From Rheinheimera maricola (lineage in GTDB: Bacteria; Pseudomonadota; Gammaproteobacteria; Enterobacterales; Alteromonadaceae): a DNA stretch of 64,000 nucleotides. The stretch is taken from assembly GCF_016918075.2 (NCBI RefSeq), contig NZ_JAERPS020000005.1, positions 310,001-374,000 of the forward strand, written 5' to 3'. Of the stretch, positions 9,392 to 17,391 are shown piece by piece (positions within the stretch are counted from its first letter, which is position 1; each line of letters starts with the position of its first letter). A model generated the notes under the pieces. The model did not search any database, had not been told where the DNA came from, and saw only the letters and a program-made list of their open reading frames with translations. The translations under genes and the position numbers were made by a program.

Positions 9392-9775
9392 ATGACACAA
9401 CAACAATGCTCTGTGCTGATAATTGACGATGCTTACACAGTACGCGAATACCTGCGCCAAACGCTTATGCATTTGGGTATTAGCACAATACATGAGGCCG
9501 CTGACGGTAAACGAGGTTTACAGGCATTCGGTGAGAAACATCACGATTTAGTGTTTCTGGATATTGAACTGCCCGATATTAACGGCCAACATCTATTGCA
9601 ACAAATTAAAACCCAGGCTGATAAAACCCATGTTGTGATGGTAACAGCACACAACTCGGTGGAAAATGTGCGTAACAGCATTGCTGCCGGTGCCAGCGGT
9701 TTTATAGCAAAGCCGTTTTCACCTTTGAAAATAAAGAATATTGTCGAACGCTGTCTGGCAGCCAAATTAAATTAA
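9392..9775 (+). CDS. Single-domain CheY-like response regulator
   Basis: A 127-residue stand-alone receiver domain. Acidic pair IIDD lies at the N-terminus, the phospho-acceptor Asp is in VFLDIELPD, the switch Thr is in VMVTAHN and the invariant Lys is in AKPF. There is no output domain. The ATG at 9392 is preferred because AAGGA lies about 6 nt before it. A 2-codon-longer ATG at 9386 overlaps that site, and the frame opens further upstream without a ribosome site. The gene diverges from the Aer-like receptor across a roughly 270-bp AT-rich spacer. It may relay a phospho-signal by protein contact, as CheY does; its partner kinase is not in this window. Specific pathway is unknown. Confidence 0.9.
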   Translation: MTQQQCSVLIIDDAYTVREYLRQTLMHLGISTIHEAADGKRGLQAFGEKHHDLVFLDIELPDINGQHLLQQIKTQADKTHVVMVTAHNSVENVRNSIAAGASGFIAKPFSPLKIKNIVERCLAAKLN

Positions 9776-9793
9776 TTACTCTTGTACATCGCT

Positions 9794-9830
9794 GGCTGCC
9801 ATTAACGCAGCCTGTTTCCTACTTTTTACA
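9794..9830 (+). terminator. Possible weak terminator after the CheY-like gene
   Basis: A 6-bp stem GGCTGC (9794-9799) and GCAGCC (9807-9812) with a 7-nt loop, followed by a broken T-rich stretch. It is placed 18 nt past the stop codon; the T-tract is poor. Confidence 0.4.
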
Positions 9831-9993
9831 TGGTTGCTACGCCAGCGCATTTAGCAAAAATGCCTCGCAATTGCTTTTTTTTACAGCTCAATGTCAAGAA
9901 ATGTCAGAAAGTGCAAAGCTGCGTAAAGAAATGAACTGATTAGCCTTTAATACCTCTTACCGCTCATTCCTAACTATATTTGAATGAGGTTTT

Positions 9994-11331
9994 ATGCGTT
10001 TTCTTACCCCGTGTTTAGTATTTAGCCAACTGGTTATGTTAACTGGTTGCGGCAGTAGCTCTGACGACACATCTTCAACTTATACCTCCAGCTATATTCA
10101 GCTTTACAATGGCTCAGCAAATAGCGCCAACACCCGCCTGATACTGACCGATAGCGATGATAGTAGCTATCTTATTGGCAGTGCTAGCTACACTGACGCG
10201 ACATCACTCGTTGATTACACCCCAGATACGTACCAATTTACGCTAAGCCGGTTAAATAGTAGCGGCGATGATGTCAGTGTACTGGAGAGCGAAATTGAGC
10301 TGAAACAAAGCTATAAGCATCTTTTGCTGCTAAGTGATGATTACGCCTCACCAGATCTACTGCATATTGCCTTTTTGCGGGATGACAGCCTGACCGACAA
10401 TTTCAAGCTTTACGTTGCCAATTTACTTAGCGCTGACCACAGTTACGATTTATACATCAGCAACTCTGAGCAAGCTTTTGCTGATGCCACCTTAGTCACG
10501 ACACTTAGCTATCAACAGATCAGTGAACCTGTAGAATTTGCATTGGGTAACTACAAAATATACTTGACCGACGCCGGCAGCCGCGAGCCGGTTTTTATCT
10601 CACCAACCTACCATTTTAGTTATTTAACGGAATATGTATTGGTGCCAAGATTAGCGTCAGGACCACTGCGGGGTAATATTGCCGTTGATATTATTGGCAA
10701 TAGCACCACCGTATCCACATTGAGCGATCTGGACGCAGTCGCCCAATTCCGGCTGTATAATAGTATCGATAATTTGTTAAACACCCAAGTAATGCTAAAC
10801 AACGAAACGCTATTAACAGAACTGAGTAGCGACACCTTTAGTGATTATGTTCAGCTAGATGCAGCTGACTACCGGCTCACGGCCACAGACAGTAGTAACG
10901 CCATAGTAATTAAAAACGCCCTGCTTACCTTAAATCAGGGAGAAAGCAAAGCTATGGTGCTCTACACCAACGAATACAATGCGGCCAGTGCTATTGTGGT
11001 TGAAGAAAGCTTGTTGCCACAAATCTATGACTTTGACATTAATGTTGTCAACGTTATCGCTGATTACACTGCGTTAAGCCTGTATTTTGTAGCGCCAAGT
11101 CAAACTATTGATACCACCGATCTCTACATCAGCTCACTTAAATACGCGGCGCAGACAGCTATATCATTGCCTGATGGTGAGTACCGTGTGTTGCTGGTTC
11201 ATACGGACAGCAATAGCAATAAAACCTTGCTGGCCGAGACCGACTTTGAACAATTCGTAACTGGCAGCAACTATCTATTAATAGCAGAGCCCGACGAAAA
11301 CTATAGCTATAAATTAAGCTTATTGCGCTAA
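9994..11331 (+). CDS. Lipoprotein with repeated beta-sandwich domains (DUF4397-like)
   Basis: A 445-residue lipoprotein. The signal peptide ends in a lipobox LTGC with the acylated Cys at residue 19, followed by a Ser/Thr-rich linker. The rest looks like three or four related beta-rich units: a segment of the type Y(I/F)QLYN or FRLYNS near the start of a unit, and a short Y-x-(F/L) ending such as YQFTLSRL, YKIYLTDAG and YRLTATD. This pattern recalls DUF4397-type lipoproteins, but I cannot assign the family with certainty. No catalytic motif is visible. The protein is rich in Asp, Ser, Thr and Tyr, suiting a surface or periplasmic location. It is monocistronic, between the CheY-like gene and the phytase region. 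Function unknown. Confidence 0.7.
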   Translation: MRFLTPCLVFSQLVMLTGCGSSSDDTSSTYTSSYIQLYNGSANSANTRLILTDSDDSSYLIGSASYTDATSLVDYTPDTYQFTLSRLNSSGDDVSVLESEIELKQSYKHLLLLSDDYASPDLLHIAFLRDDSLTDNFKLYVANLLSADHSYDLYISNSEQAFADATLVTTLSYQQISEPVEFALGNYKIYLTDAGSREPVFISPTYHFSYLTEYVLVPRLASGPLRGNIAVDIIGNSTTVSTLSDLDAVAQFRLYNSIDNLLNTQVMLNNETLLTELSSDTFSDYVQLDAADYRLTATDSSNAIVIKNALLTLNQGESKAMVLYTNEYNAASAIVVEESLLPQIYDFDINVVNVIADYTALSLYFVAPSQTIDTTDLYISSLKYAAQTAISLPDGEYRVLLVHTDSNSNKTLLAETDFEQFVTGSNYLLIAEPDENYSYKLSLLR

Positions 11332-11348
11332 AGCCAGCGGGAAGAAGT

Positions 11349-11495
11349 ATGCCTGCAATACGGCTTATTGATGACAATAAAAAGCTAACAAGCTTACTGT
11401 CATCCTTCCTGCAAAATATTGTCAAGCGTGGCCGTGTTTCCGGCTTTATGGTACTAATTACACTGCCGCTGGTGAATGAATACCTTACTGAATAA
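11349..11495 (+). CDS. Possible small protein of 48 residues
   Basis: A short open frame starts with ATG at 11349, preceded by GAAGAAG, a passable ribosome site. It encodes 48 residues with a basic middle (NIVKRGR) and a hydrophobic segment (GFMVLITLPLV), ending EYLTE. It starts 17 nt after the lipoprotein stop, in the gap before the phytase terminator. I recognise no family. It could be a small membrane-associated protein, the remnant of a larger gene, or chance coding. Confidence 0.35.
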   Translation: MPAIRLIDDNKKLTSLLSSFLQNIVKRGRVSGFMVLITLPLVNEYLTE

Positions 11496-11544
11496 GGCAA
11501 AATTCTGGTAAAGCCAATCAATAGCGGATAAACGCTAATAAAAA

Positions 11545-11580
11545 CCGCCAAGGCTGCAATGCAAGCGGCCTTGGCTGTGG
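11545..11580 (-). terminator. Rho-independent terminator of the TonB receptor-phytase operon
   Basis: An 8-bp stem GCCAAGGC/GCCTTGGC (11547-11554 with 11568-11575). On the minus strand GGTTTTTATTAG follows. It sits just past the phytase stop codon. Confidence 0.75.
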
Positions 11581-11583
11581 TAA

Positions 11584-13503
11584 CTATTCCAGCAGTTGCA
11601 ATATGTCCACCCAAGGCACCAGTTTCAGGTTTTGCCCCTGCTCCGGCATGCGATTTCGGCCATCCTGCACGATCAACGCTCCTTGCTCAAACCCCGGCCC
11701 CAACGAGCGGGTGGTTACTTCCAGACCGTCGGTTTCAGAAACACCATCTATACCTGATTGCGGGTTAGTGCTGATGCGAAAGTGCAAGCGTTCAGTATAA
11801 GGGGGCGCAGCGTCATACAGCATGTAGCTGTCATTACCCTGGCTTGATACCAGCAAATAACTGCTGCCGTTATGCTCTGCCAGCGCAATGCCCTCAATAT
11901 CATCTACCAGCCGCTCGCCATCTACGCGTATTATGGCCTCACCTGTGATATCCGCATTGGCAGCGGCGGCAAAACGCCAGATGGCTTCGTCTTCCTCACC
12001 AACAAATAACAGGCCGCGTTTATCATCAGCAACACAGCCCTCCGGTTGCGACGGTACCTGCAACGAGCGCACTAAGCTGCCCTGCCAGTTTTTGCCATCA
12101 CTGCCGATTTGATACTGCTGAATTAAGCCGGACTTATCATTTACAAACACATAGTGTTGGTTATTTTGGCTACTGTGATACATACACAGGCCGTAAATAT
12201 CGTCCATACCGGTAGCTATCTTGCCGGCGTTGTGCAACTTGCCGGTAGCATCAATAGCAAACAGCTGCAGGCTGTTATCATCACGCAAACTGGCTACCGC
12301 GATATCGTGCGCAGCCCCTTGCCAGTTCAGGCCATAACGTACATCAACATTATTTAACCGCCCTACGCTAAGCTGCTGTACCCGCTTACCCTGCATATTG
12401 TACACATCCAGTCCTGCACGTTTATCGGTGCCGAGGATCAGGCTAAGTTCAGGCTGCGCCGGATGATGCCATACCGCCGGGTCATCCATAACATCGCCAC
12501 GCTGACTGGCAGGCTCGGTTTGTAAGCCAGGCATTATCTGCATTACGGCTGCTTTTTCAGTGCGCTTTGCCATAACAGGCAGCGTTAGCGCCAGCTGTTG
12601 TACAGGGGCGGCGTCCTCAGTGCTGATATAGGCTGTCGTGGTATTAGTTGTCATACTTACACTTAAGCCGCTGGCCTCTTTAAGTGCCGGCACCGGCATA
12701 GCGCTGAGCAACTGCCCATCGCTGCTGATATGTAACAACCGCACCGGCTCTTCCTCCAGCGCCAGCAAGCTGCCGTCAGGTAACGTTTGCAGCGCTTTTA
12801 CTTCGCCCTGCAACTGGCCAAATGGCGTATTTACCTGCAGCAAACTGCGGCCTTCATCGGCTTCAGGTTCAGCCTGGTAGCGCCAGATAGCGCGGTCTGC
12901 TTCGGCGATATACAGCGCACCGGCGATATGATCTACCGCACAGGCAGTGCTGTCGTAAGGCACATTCAGTTCACGTACCACCAGCGGTTCGGCCAACCAC
13001 TGTTGTTGCTGTTGTAACAGCAACTGATCTGCGCCACCACGACCACCGAGCAAAAATAAGCTCAGCTGCTGATTTTCGCTGCTGCGATAAAAGCATAAAT
13101 CATCTACCACACGGCTACTGATCAACTGTTGCTGCATCAGCTGCAGCACAGTTGGCTCTGCCGGGGCAAAACGCCAGACATACAAGCTGTTGCTGTTGTC
13201 ATCCATTGCCGCCAGCAGCAAGCTGCTGTCATCCATCGGTTGCAGTGTCAGGCGGATAAAAGCGCCGTCGTAACGGCTAAGTACTGTAGCGCCCTGTTGT
13301 ACCTGCAAGCCTGTGGCGTCAGTAAACAGCTGATACTCAGTACCCGCTATTTGCACATTGTGGTAATGGCTGGCATTAACCGCCAATACCTGTGCTGCTG
13401 GTTGCACCGTTTGCTCAGTGCCGGCCTGACAGGCACTGAGCAGCGCCGCCAGCGCCAGGCTGACAGCAGGTAATAAAAACATTTTTTTAGTTGATAACAT
13501 CAT
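11584..13503 (-). CDS. Lipoprotein beta-propeller phytase with duplicated domain
   Basis: A 3-phytase of the beta-propeller class, releasing phosphate from myo-inositol hexakisphosphate with Ca2+. From the ATG at 13503 the protein has about 639 residues and a lipoprotein signal (lipobox LSAC), so it is probably anchored in the outer membrane. The C-terminal half is a full propeller, beginning at DDPAVWHHP and containing LGTDKRAGLDVYNMQGK, RLNNVDVRYG, SQPEGCVAD and IEGIAL, all typical of active phytases. The N-terminal half is a second, diverged propeller with weaker copies of the same elements (for example DDLCFYRS and ALYIAEADRAIWRY). Such dual-domain phytases are known; the first domain often acts weakly or assists. 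AAGGA precedes the start; a second ATG at 13500 is equally possible. It lies 22 nt downstream of the TonB receptor gene, clearly one operon. A Pho box in the promoter region points to phosphate control. Confidence 0.9.
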   Translation of the reverse strand: MMLSTKKMFLLPAVSLALAALLSACQAGTEQTVQPAAQVLAVNASHYHNVQIAGTEYQLFTDATGLQVQQGATVLSRYDGAFIRLTLQPMDDSSLLLAAMDDNSNSLYVWRFAPAEPTVLQLMQQQLISSRVVDDLCFYRSSENQQLSLFLLGGRGGADQLLLQQQQQWLAEPLVVRELNVPYDSTACAVDHIAGALYIAEADRAIWRYQAEPEADEGRSLLQVNTPFGQLQGEVKALQTLPDGSLLALEEEPVRLLHISSDGQLLSAMPVPALKEASGLSVSMTTNTTTAYISTEDAAPVQQLALTLPVMAKRTEKAAVMQIMPGLQTEPASQRGDVMDDPAVWHHPAQPELSLILGTDKRAGLDVYNMQGKRVQQLSVGRLNNVDVRYGLNWQGAAHDIAVASLRDDNSLQLFAIDATGKLHNAGKIATGMDDIYGLCMYHSSQNNQHYVFVNDKSGLIQQYQIGSDGKNWQGSLVRSLQVPSQPEGCVADDKRGLLFVGEEDEAIWRFAAAANADITGEAIIRVDGERLVDDIEGIALAEHNGSSYLLVSSQGNDSYMLYDAAPPYTERLHFRISTNPQSGIDGVSETDGLEVTTRSLGPGFEQGALIVQDGRNRMPEQGQNLKLVPWVDILQLLE

Positions 13504-13525
13504 GTAGTCCTTGTGCCGCAGCGGC

Positions 13526-16291
13526 TTACCAGTTAGTAATTTGTACGCCCAGCACAAAGGTGCGGCCATATTGCTCATACTGGAAGTTATACGGCTTACG
13601 GCCGGTATAGGCATAGTAAGGTTCGTCATTCAGATTGATGACATTGAAGTACAGCTGCATGCCGCGCCGGACTGTCCATTTGCCGGTAAAATCCAGCTGC
13701 ATATGGTCATCGGAATACACATCATAGGCCGCCTCGGTCACATCGCCCACTTCAGCCAGATATTTCGACTTATAGTTGGCCGCCAGCCGCAGACTAATCA
13801 CTTCAGTTTCATAACCCAGACTCAGGTTAGCGGTTTTATCTGACTGGCTCGGTAGCGCCACTTCACGGCTTAACAAGGCGCCATCGTCAAACCATTCAAT
13901 ATCGGCCGCAGAATCGGTTAGCGTCAGGTTGGCAGACAACAACAGGTTATCCAACCAGCTATCATGCCCAGACAGCTTATGAATAGCATTCAACTCCAGG
14001 CCGTATAAGTCCGCTTTACCACCGTTAACAAAGGTCTCTGCTTTGGCAAAGCTGCTATATTCACCGCGGCCGGCCAAATCGGCTTCATAAATAAAATTGT
14101 CAATTTGCTTGTAAAACAACATGGCAGAAAGCACACCGAGTTTATCGGCATAATGCTCAATACCCAGATCGAAATTATCCGACGTCAGGGCTTTTAACTG
14201 CGGGTTGCCAAAGGCAGCTTCGAGCTCATCATCATCCTCTTCCAGAATAAACGCCGGCGATAGCTGTTCAAAGTTAGGCCTGACCAAACCGGTACTGAAC
14301 GCCGCCCGCACAATACTTTGCTCCGACAGGTTGTAACGCCCAACCACGGCCGGTAACCAGTAGCCTTCAGAGCTGTTCACCCGGTTGGCACTGAATACTT
14401 CTTCTATAGCATCATAGCGACTACCGGTTGCCTGACGTTTTTCATGTTCGTAACGCACACCCGTGATCAACTGCCAGTTGTCGCGCTCCCACTGCGCCAT
14501 AAAATAAGCGGCACTAATATCTTCATCTACCTGGTAATCATTTATTTGCGACTCAACGTCGTCAATAAAATCATCGCGGTTGAGGCTTGCCACCAACTGA
14601 TAAATACTACCGCTGTTAATCGCCGGCCCCATATTACTTAAGCCGTAATCTACCGTACCGCCGGCGTAATCGCTCAGGCTAAGGGCGTTAATACCCAAAT
14701 CGGCGAAGTCTTCGAACAGCCAGACATCCTCTTCGGCACGTTTCTCGCGCTGGCTGAACTTGGCGCCGGCTTTTAGCAGCACACTGCCGTGGCGCTGAAT
14801 GATCTCACGGCTTACATCAAACTTAATATTACGCTCGGTTTCTTTCGCGTAAGTATCGCCCATTTCCACTTCTTTTAATTCATAGCCATCAGCGAGAATT
14901 GCTTCGGCCGGAGCGGTTAATCGCAAAATACTGCTGCCGGTAAAGCCGACGCCTTCGTCAAGCTCCTGTTCAAAATCAGCTGCAGCGATGTTAAACGGCG
15001 TATTTTCATCTGCCTGGCTGGCGCCGGCTTCCAGCAACCATTCCCAGTTACCCGCGGTTTGTTTGGTGCCAACCACCAGAGCGCTGATGCTTTGGGTTTC
15101 TTCACGCTGTTTCAGTGAGCGGATAAGCGTTGCTTCGCCGTTTACACCGGCAAATAGCGCATCGGCCAGTTCCACTATCAGGCCCTGACGCGTTTCAGTA
15201 TCGCTAAACCGGCTATACAGGCTACGCAGGTAATACTCGTTATTGTTACCCGGCCGGTAATCCACATTCAGTGCCAGGCCGATACGCTCACGCTCAATGC
15301 TGTAGTCACGCAGTTCAAACTCTTCCAGCCCGTTGTCAAAATCCCAGCTACCGCCGGTTTCGACGTTCTCTGAGCCAAATTTACGCCCGGCATAACTGGC
15401 GGCAATGGCAACACCTAAGCTGTCGGTTTCACCACCGGCATCAAGTATCTTGCTAAACACGCCGGACACTTTCGGGCTGGTTTTGCTTTGCAGCTCGTTA
15501 TAGCCGGCTTCTGCGGTAAAGGAATAAAAATCGTTGCTGCGATCAAATGCAGACAAGCTTTTAATTTCAACCGTGCCGCCTAATGAGCCGGCCGGCATGT
15601 CGGGCGTCAGAGTTTTGTTAACTTCTACCGATTCGAGTAAGTCTGATGGGATCACATCCAGTGCGACGGCCCTGCGGCCAGCTTCCGGTGCCGCCAACTG
15701 AGTACCGTTATAGGTTACAGCGTTATAATCCGGTGCTAAGCCGCGCACGCGCACAAAACGGCCTTCGCCCTGATCGCGCTCTACCGACAATCCCGCTAAG
15801 CGTTGTAGCGCTTCACTGACATTGCTGTCAGGAAACTGACCCATTTCATCCTTGCTGGCCACGGTAATAATGCCACCGGCATTGCGCTGGCGGTTTAGTG
15901 CTTTACTTACCGCACCCGACTGGCCCACCACTTCAATATGCTCCACCGCCTCGCTGGCAGACAACAACTTAATATCGCCGAGGCGCTGCTCAGCATCACC
16001 AATCACCAATACCTTGGTTTCCGGCATAGCGCCCAGATAATTTATCAGTAGGGTATAAGTGCCTGCTGGCAGTTGAGCGAAATAAAAACGGCCATCTGCT
16101 GCAGTGGTGCGACGCAGCTGCAATTCAGGAATGCTGACTTCAGCACCACTTAGCAGGTTACTGCGGTTGTCGGTTATGCGTCCCTGTACATCAGCATCTG
16201 CCAATGCCGGGCCGGCTAAGTTGGCACAAGCCAGGCCAACGGCACAAGCCAGCAGAGTACGTCGGGTATTTTTCTGGTAAGTCAGCTTCAT
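13526..16291 (-). CDS. TonB-dependent outer-membrane receptor, phytate-associated
   Basis: A 921-residue outer-membrane transporter of the TIGR01782-like group. A signal peptide ends near GPALA. A small carboxypeptidase-regulatory-like beta domain follows (about 34-112, VQGRITD...LSGAEVSIPE). The plug domain comes next (SNVSEALQRLAGLSVERD...RFVRVRGLAPDYNAVTYNG), and a large 22-strand-type barrel completes the protein. The last residues are YGRTFVLGVQITNW, ending in Trp rather than the usual Phe. Such receptors import bulky ligands using TonB energy. Because the next gene in the operon is a phytase, the substrate is inferred to be phytate or an inositol phosphate complex, perhaps with metal. 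It is divergent from the GGDEF gene across a 197-bp region holding a Pho box. Confidence 0.92.
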   Translation of the reverse strand: MKLTYQKNTRRTLLACAVGLACANLAGPALADADVQGRITDNRSNLLSGAEVSIPELQLRRTTAADGRFYFAQLPAGTYTLLINYLGAMPETKVLVIGDAEQRLGDIKLLSASEAVEHIEVVGQSGAVSKALNRQRNAGGIITVASKDEMGQFPDSNVSEALQRLAGLSVERDQGEGRFVRVRGLAPDYNAVTYNGTQLAAPEAGRRAVALDVIPSDLLESVEVNKTLTPDMPAGSLGGTVEIKSLSAFDRSNDFYSFTAEAGYNELQSKTSPKVSGVFSKILDAGGETDSLGVAIAASYAGRKFGSENVETGGSWDFDNGLEEFELRDYSIERERIGLALNVDYRPGNNNEYYLRSLYSRFSDTETRQGLIVELADALFAGVNGEATLIRSLKQREETQSISALVVGTKQTAGNWEWLLEAGASQADENTPFNIAAADFEQELDEGVGFTGSSILRLTAPAEAILADGYELKEVEMGDTYAKETERNIKFDVSREIIQRHGSVLLKAGAKFSQREKRAEEDVWLFEDFADLGINALSLSDYAGGTVDYGLSNMGPAINSGSIYQLVASLNRDDFIDDVESQINDYQVDEDISAAYFMAQWERDNWQLITGVRYEHEKRQATGSRYDAIEEVFSANRVNSSEGYWLPAVVGRYNLSEQSIVRAAFSTGLVRPNFEQLSPAFILEEDDDELEAAFGNPQLKALTSDNFDLGIEHYADKLGVLSAMLFYKQIDNFIYEADLAGRGEYSSFAKAETFVNGGKADLYGLELNAIHKLSGHDSWLDNLLLSANLTLTDSAADIEWFDDGALLSREVALPSQSDKTANLSLGYETEVISLRLAANYKSKYLAEVGDVTEAAYDVYSDDHMQLDFTGKWTVRRGMQLYFNVINLNDEPYYAYTGRKPYNFQYEQYGRTFVLGVQITNW

Positions 16292-16432
16292 AGGTTGCTC
16301 TTAAGTTTGCGGCTAATCATTACCGGCTATTGTGCTACTGGCATATGACAAAATGCCGTTTGTTAACATCACGCCATGCGCGATTGTGACCCGGGTCTTA
16401 ACGGCGCAACCAGGTTCACCTAAAGCCAAAAC

Positions 16433-16450
16433 CTGTCATCCCGCTGTCAT
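16433..16450 (+). promoter_or_regulatory. Pho box (PhoB binding site)
   Basis: Two identical 7-mers CTGTCAT (16433-16439 and 16444-16450) are separated by four bases, so they repeat at 11-bp period. This is exactly the form of the PhoB consensus, CTGTCAT-N4-CTGTCAT. Ten nucleotides further is GAAAAT (16461-16466), a 4-of-6 match to a -10 box at the spacing seen in PhoB-activated promoters. The first codon of the GGDEF gene is at 16489. The orientation therefore favours the plus-strand operon. The minus-strand receptor-phytase operon starts 142 bp away, and near it only one half-site, TTGTCAT (16351-16345 read on the minus strand), is seen. Confidence 0.75.
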
Positions 16451-16488
16451 ACAGGCAGCGGAAAATTACATTTATTTGCGCGGATAAC

Positions 16489-17391
16489 ATGACTATGTGG
16501 CGACAACATCGCTATAAAATGCTGTTTAGCCTGCTGTTGCTGTTAACCGGCTTGTTGCTGGCAGTGAATAGCGGCAACGCCAAACACAGTAATGCGTTTG
16601 ACGCTCTGGATATTTTGGGTGAGGGCACCACCCTGCTGGTTGCCATTGGCTGGCTGGGGCTGATTATCAGCAGCCGCCCTGCAGGCCGGGTTACCGAGTG
16701 GCTGTACTACGGCAGTTTGCTGTTGGTGTATTCTTATTTTCTCGACTTGCTGGACGAATTTATCCGCTACCCAGAGCATATCCGGCTGATGAGCTGGCTG
16801 GAGTCTTTACCGGCGCCGGTTGGTATGCTGATCCTGACTTATGGCCTGGTAGGCTGGCATCGCGAACAACGGGCTATTAACCGTCAGCTGCGCGGCCGCG
16901 AGCTGTTTTTGCGTGATCATCAACTGATTGACCCGTTAACCCAACTGTACGGCATTGAGTACCTGCAAGCCGTATTGCAGCGCGAAATAGAACTGCACCA
17001 AAGTCAGCACAAAAGTTTAAGTTTACTGGTGCTGAACATCGATAACTTTGCTGGTTTTAACCGCCGCCATGGTATGGCCGCCGGCGACACTTACCTTAGC
17101 CGGTTAAGTGAATTACTCAGCAGTCAACTACGGCACAGTGATGTGGTATGCCGCTACGCCGGCGACCGCTTTATTGCAGTTTTACCTAACACAGCCCTGA
17201 AACAGGCGCAGATTATGGCGCAGCATTTACGCCAGCAATTAGCACAACTGGCTGATGCAGAGCACGAGCCTATGCTTACACTGGCAGAAATGGCGGTGCA
17301 ACAACACAGCGCCCAAGCCGCGCTGCAACAGGCAGCGACTGTTATGGCGCAGGCTAAAACGGCCGGCACAGTTAAGTTTCAGCCCAGCTGA
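16489..17391 (+). CDS. Membrane protein with degenerate GGDEF domain
   Basis: A 300-residue protein. About four hydrophobic segments occupy residues 10-125 and a GGDEF-type domain fills the C-terminal half (about 140-298). The signature motif reads AGDRF instead of GGDEF, so the metal-binding Glu is replaced by Arg and cyclase activity is unlikely. Five residues upstream is RHSD, which fits the RxxD inhibitory site that binds cyclic di-GMP. That combination, known from receptors such as PelD, suggests a c-di-GMP sensor rather than a synthase; this is inference. The stop codon overlaps the ATG of the AraC-family gene (TGATG), so the two are translationally coupled. A Pho box lies 39 bp upstream of the start codon. 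The ribosome site (GCGGAT) is weak. Confidence 0.85.
   Translation: MTMWRQHRYKMLFSLLLLLTGLLLAVNSGNAKHSNAFDALDILGEGTTLLVAIGWLGLIISSRPAGRVTEWLYYGSLLLVYSYFLDLLDEFIRYPEHIRLMSWLESLPAPVGMLILTYGLVGWHREQRAINRQLRGRELFLRDHQLIDPLTQLYGIEYLQAVLQREIELHQSQHKSLSLLVLNIDNFAGFNRRHGMAAGDTYLSRLSELLSSQLRHSDVVCRYAGDRFIAVLPNTALKQAQIMAQHLRQQLAQLADAEHEPMLTLAEMAVQQHSAQAALQQAATVMAQAKTAGTVKFQPS

Noticed and set aside
16334..16351. A second Pho box on the minus strand in front of the TonB receptor
   Set aside because: Only one half-site (TTGTCAT) fits well; the partner half matches 3 of 7 bases and no -10 lies at the right distance.
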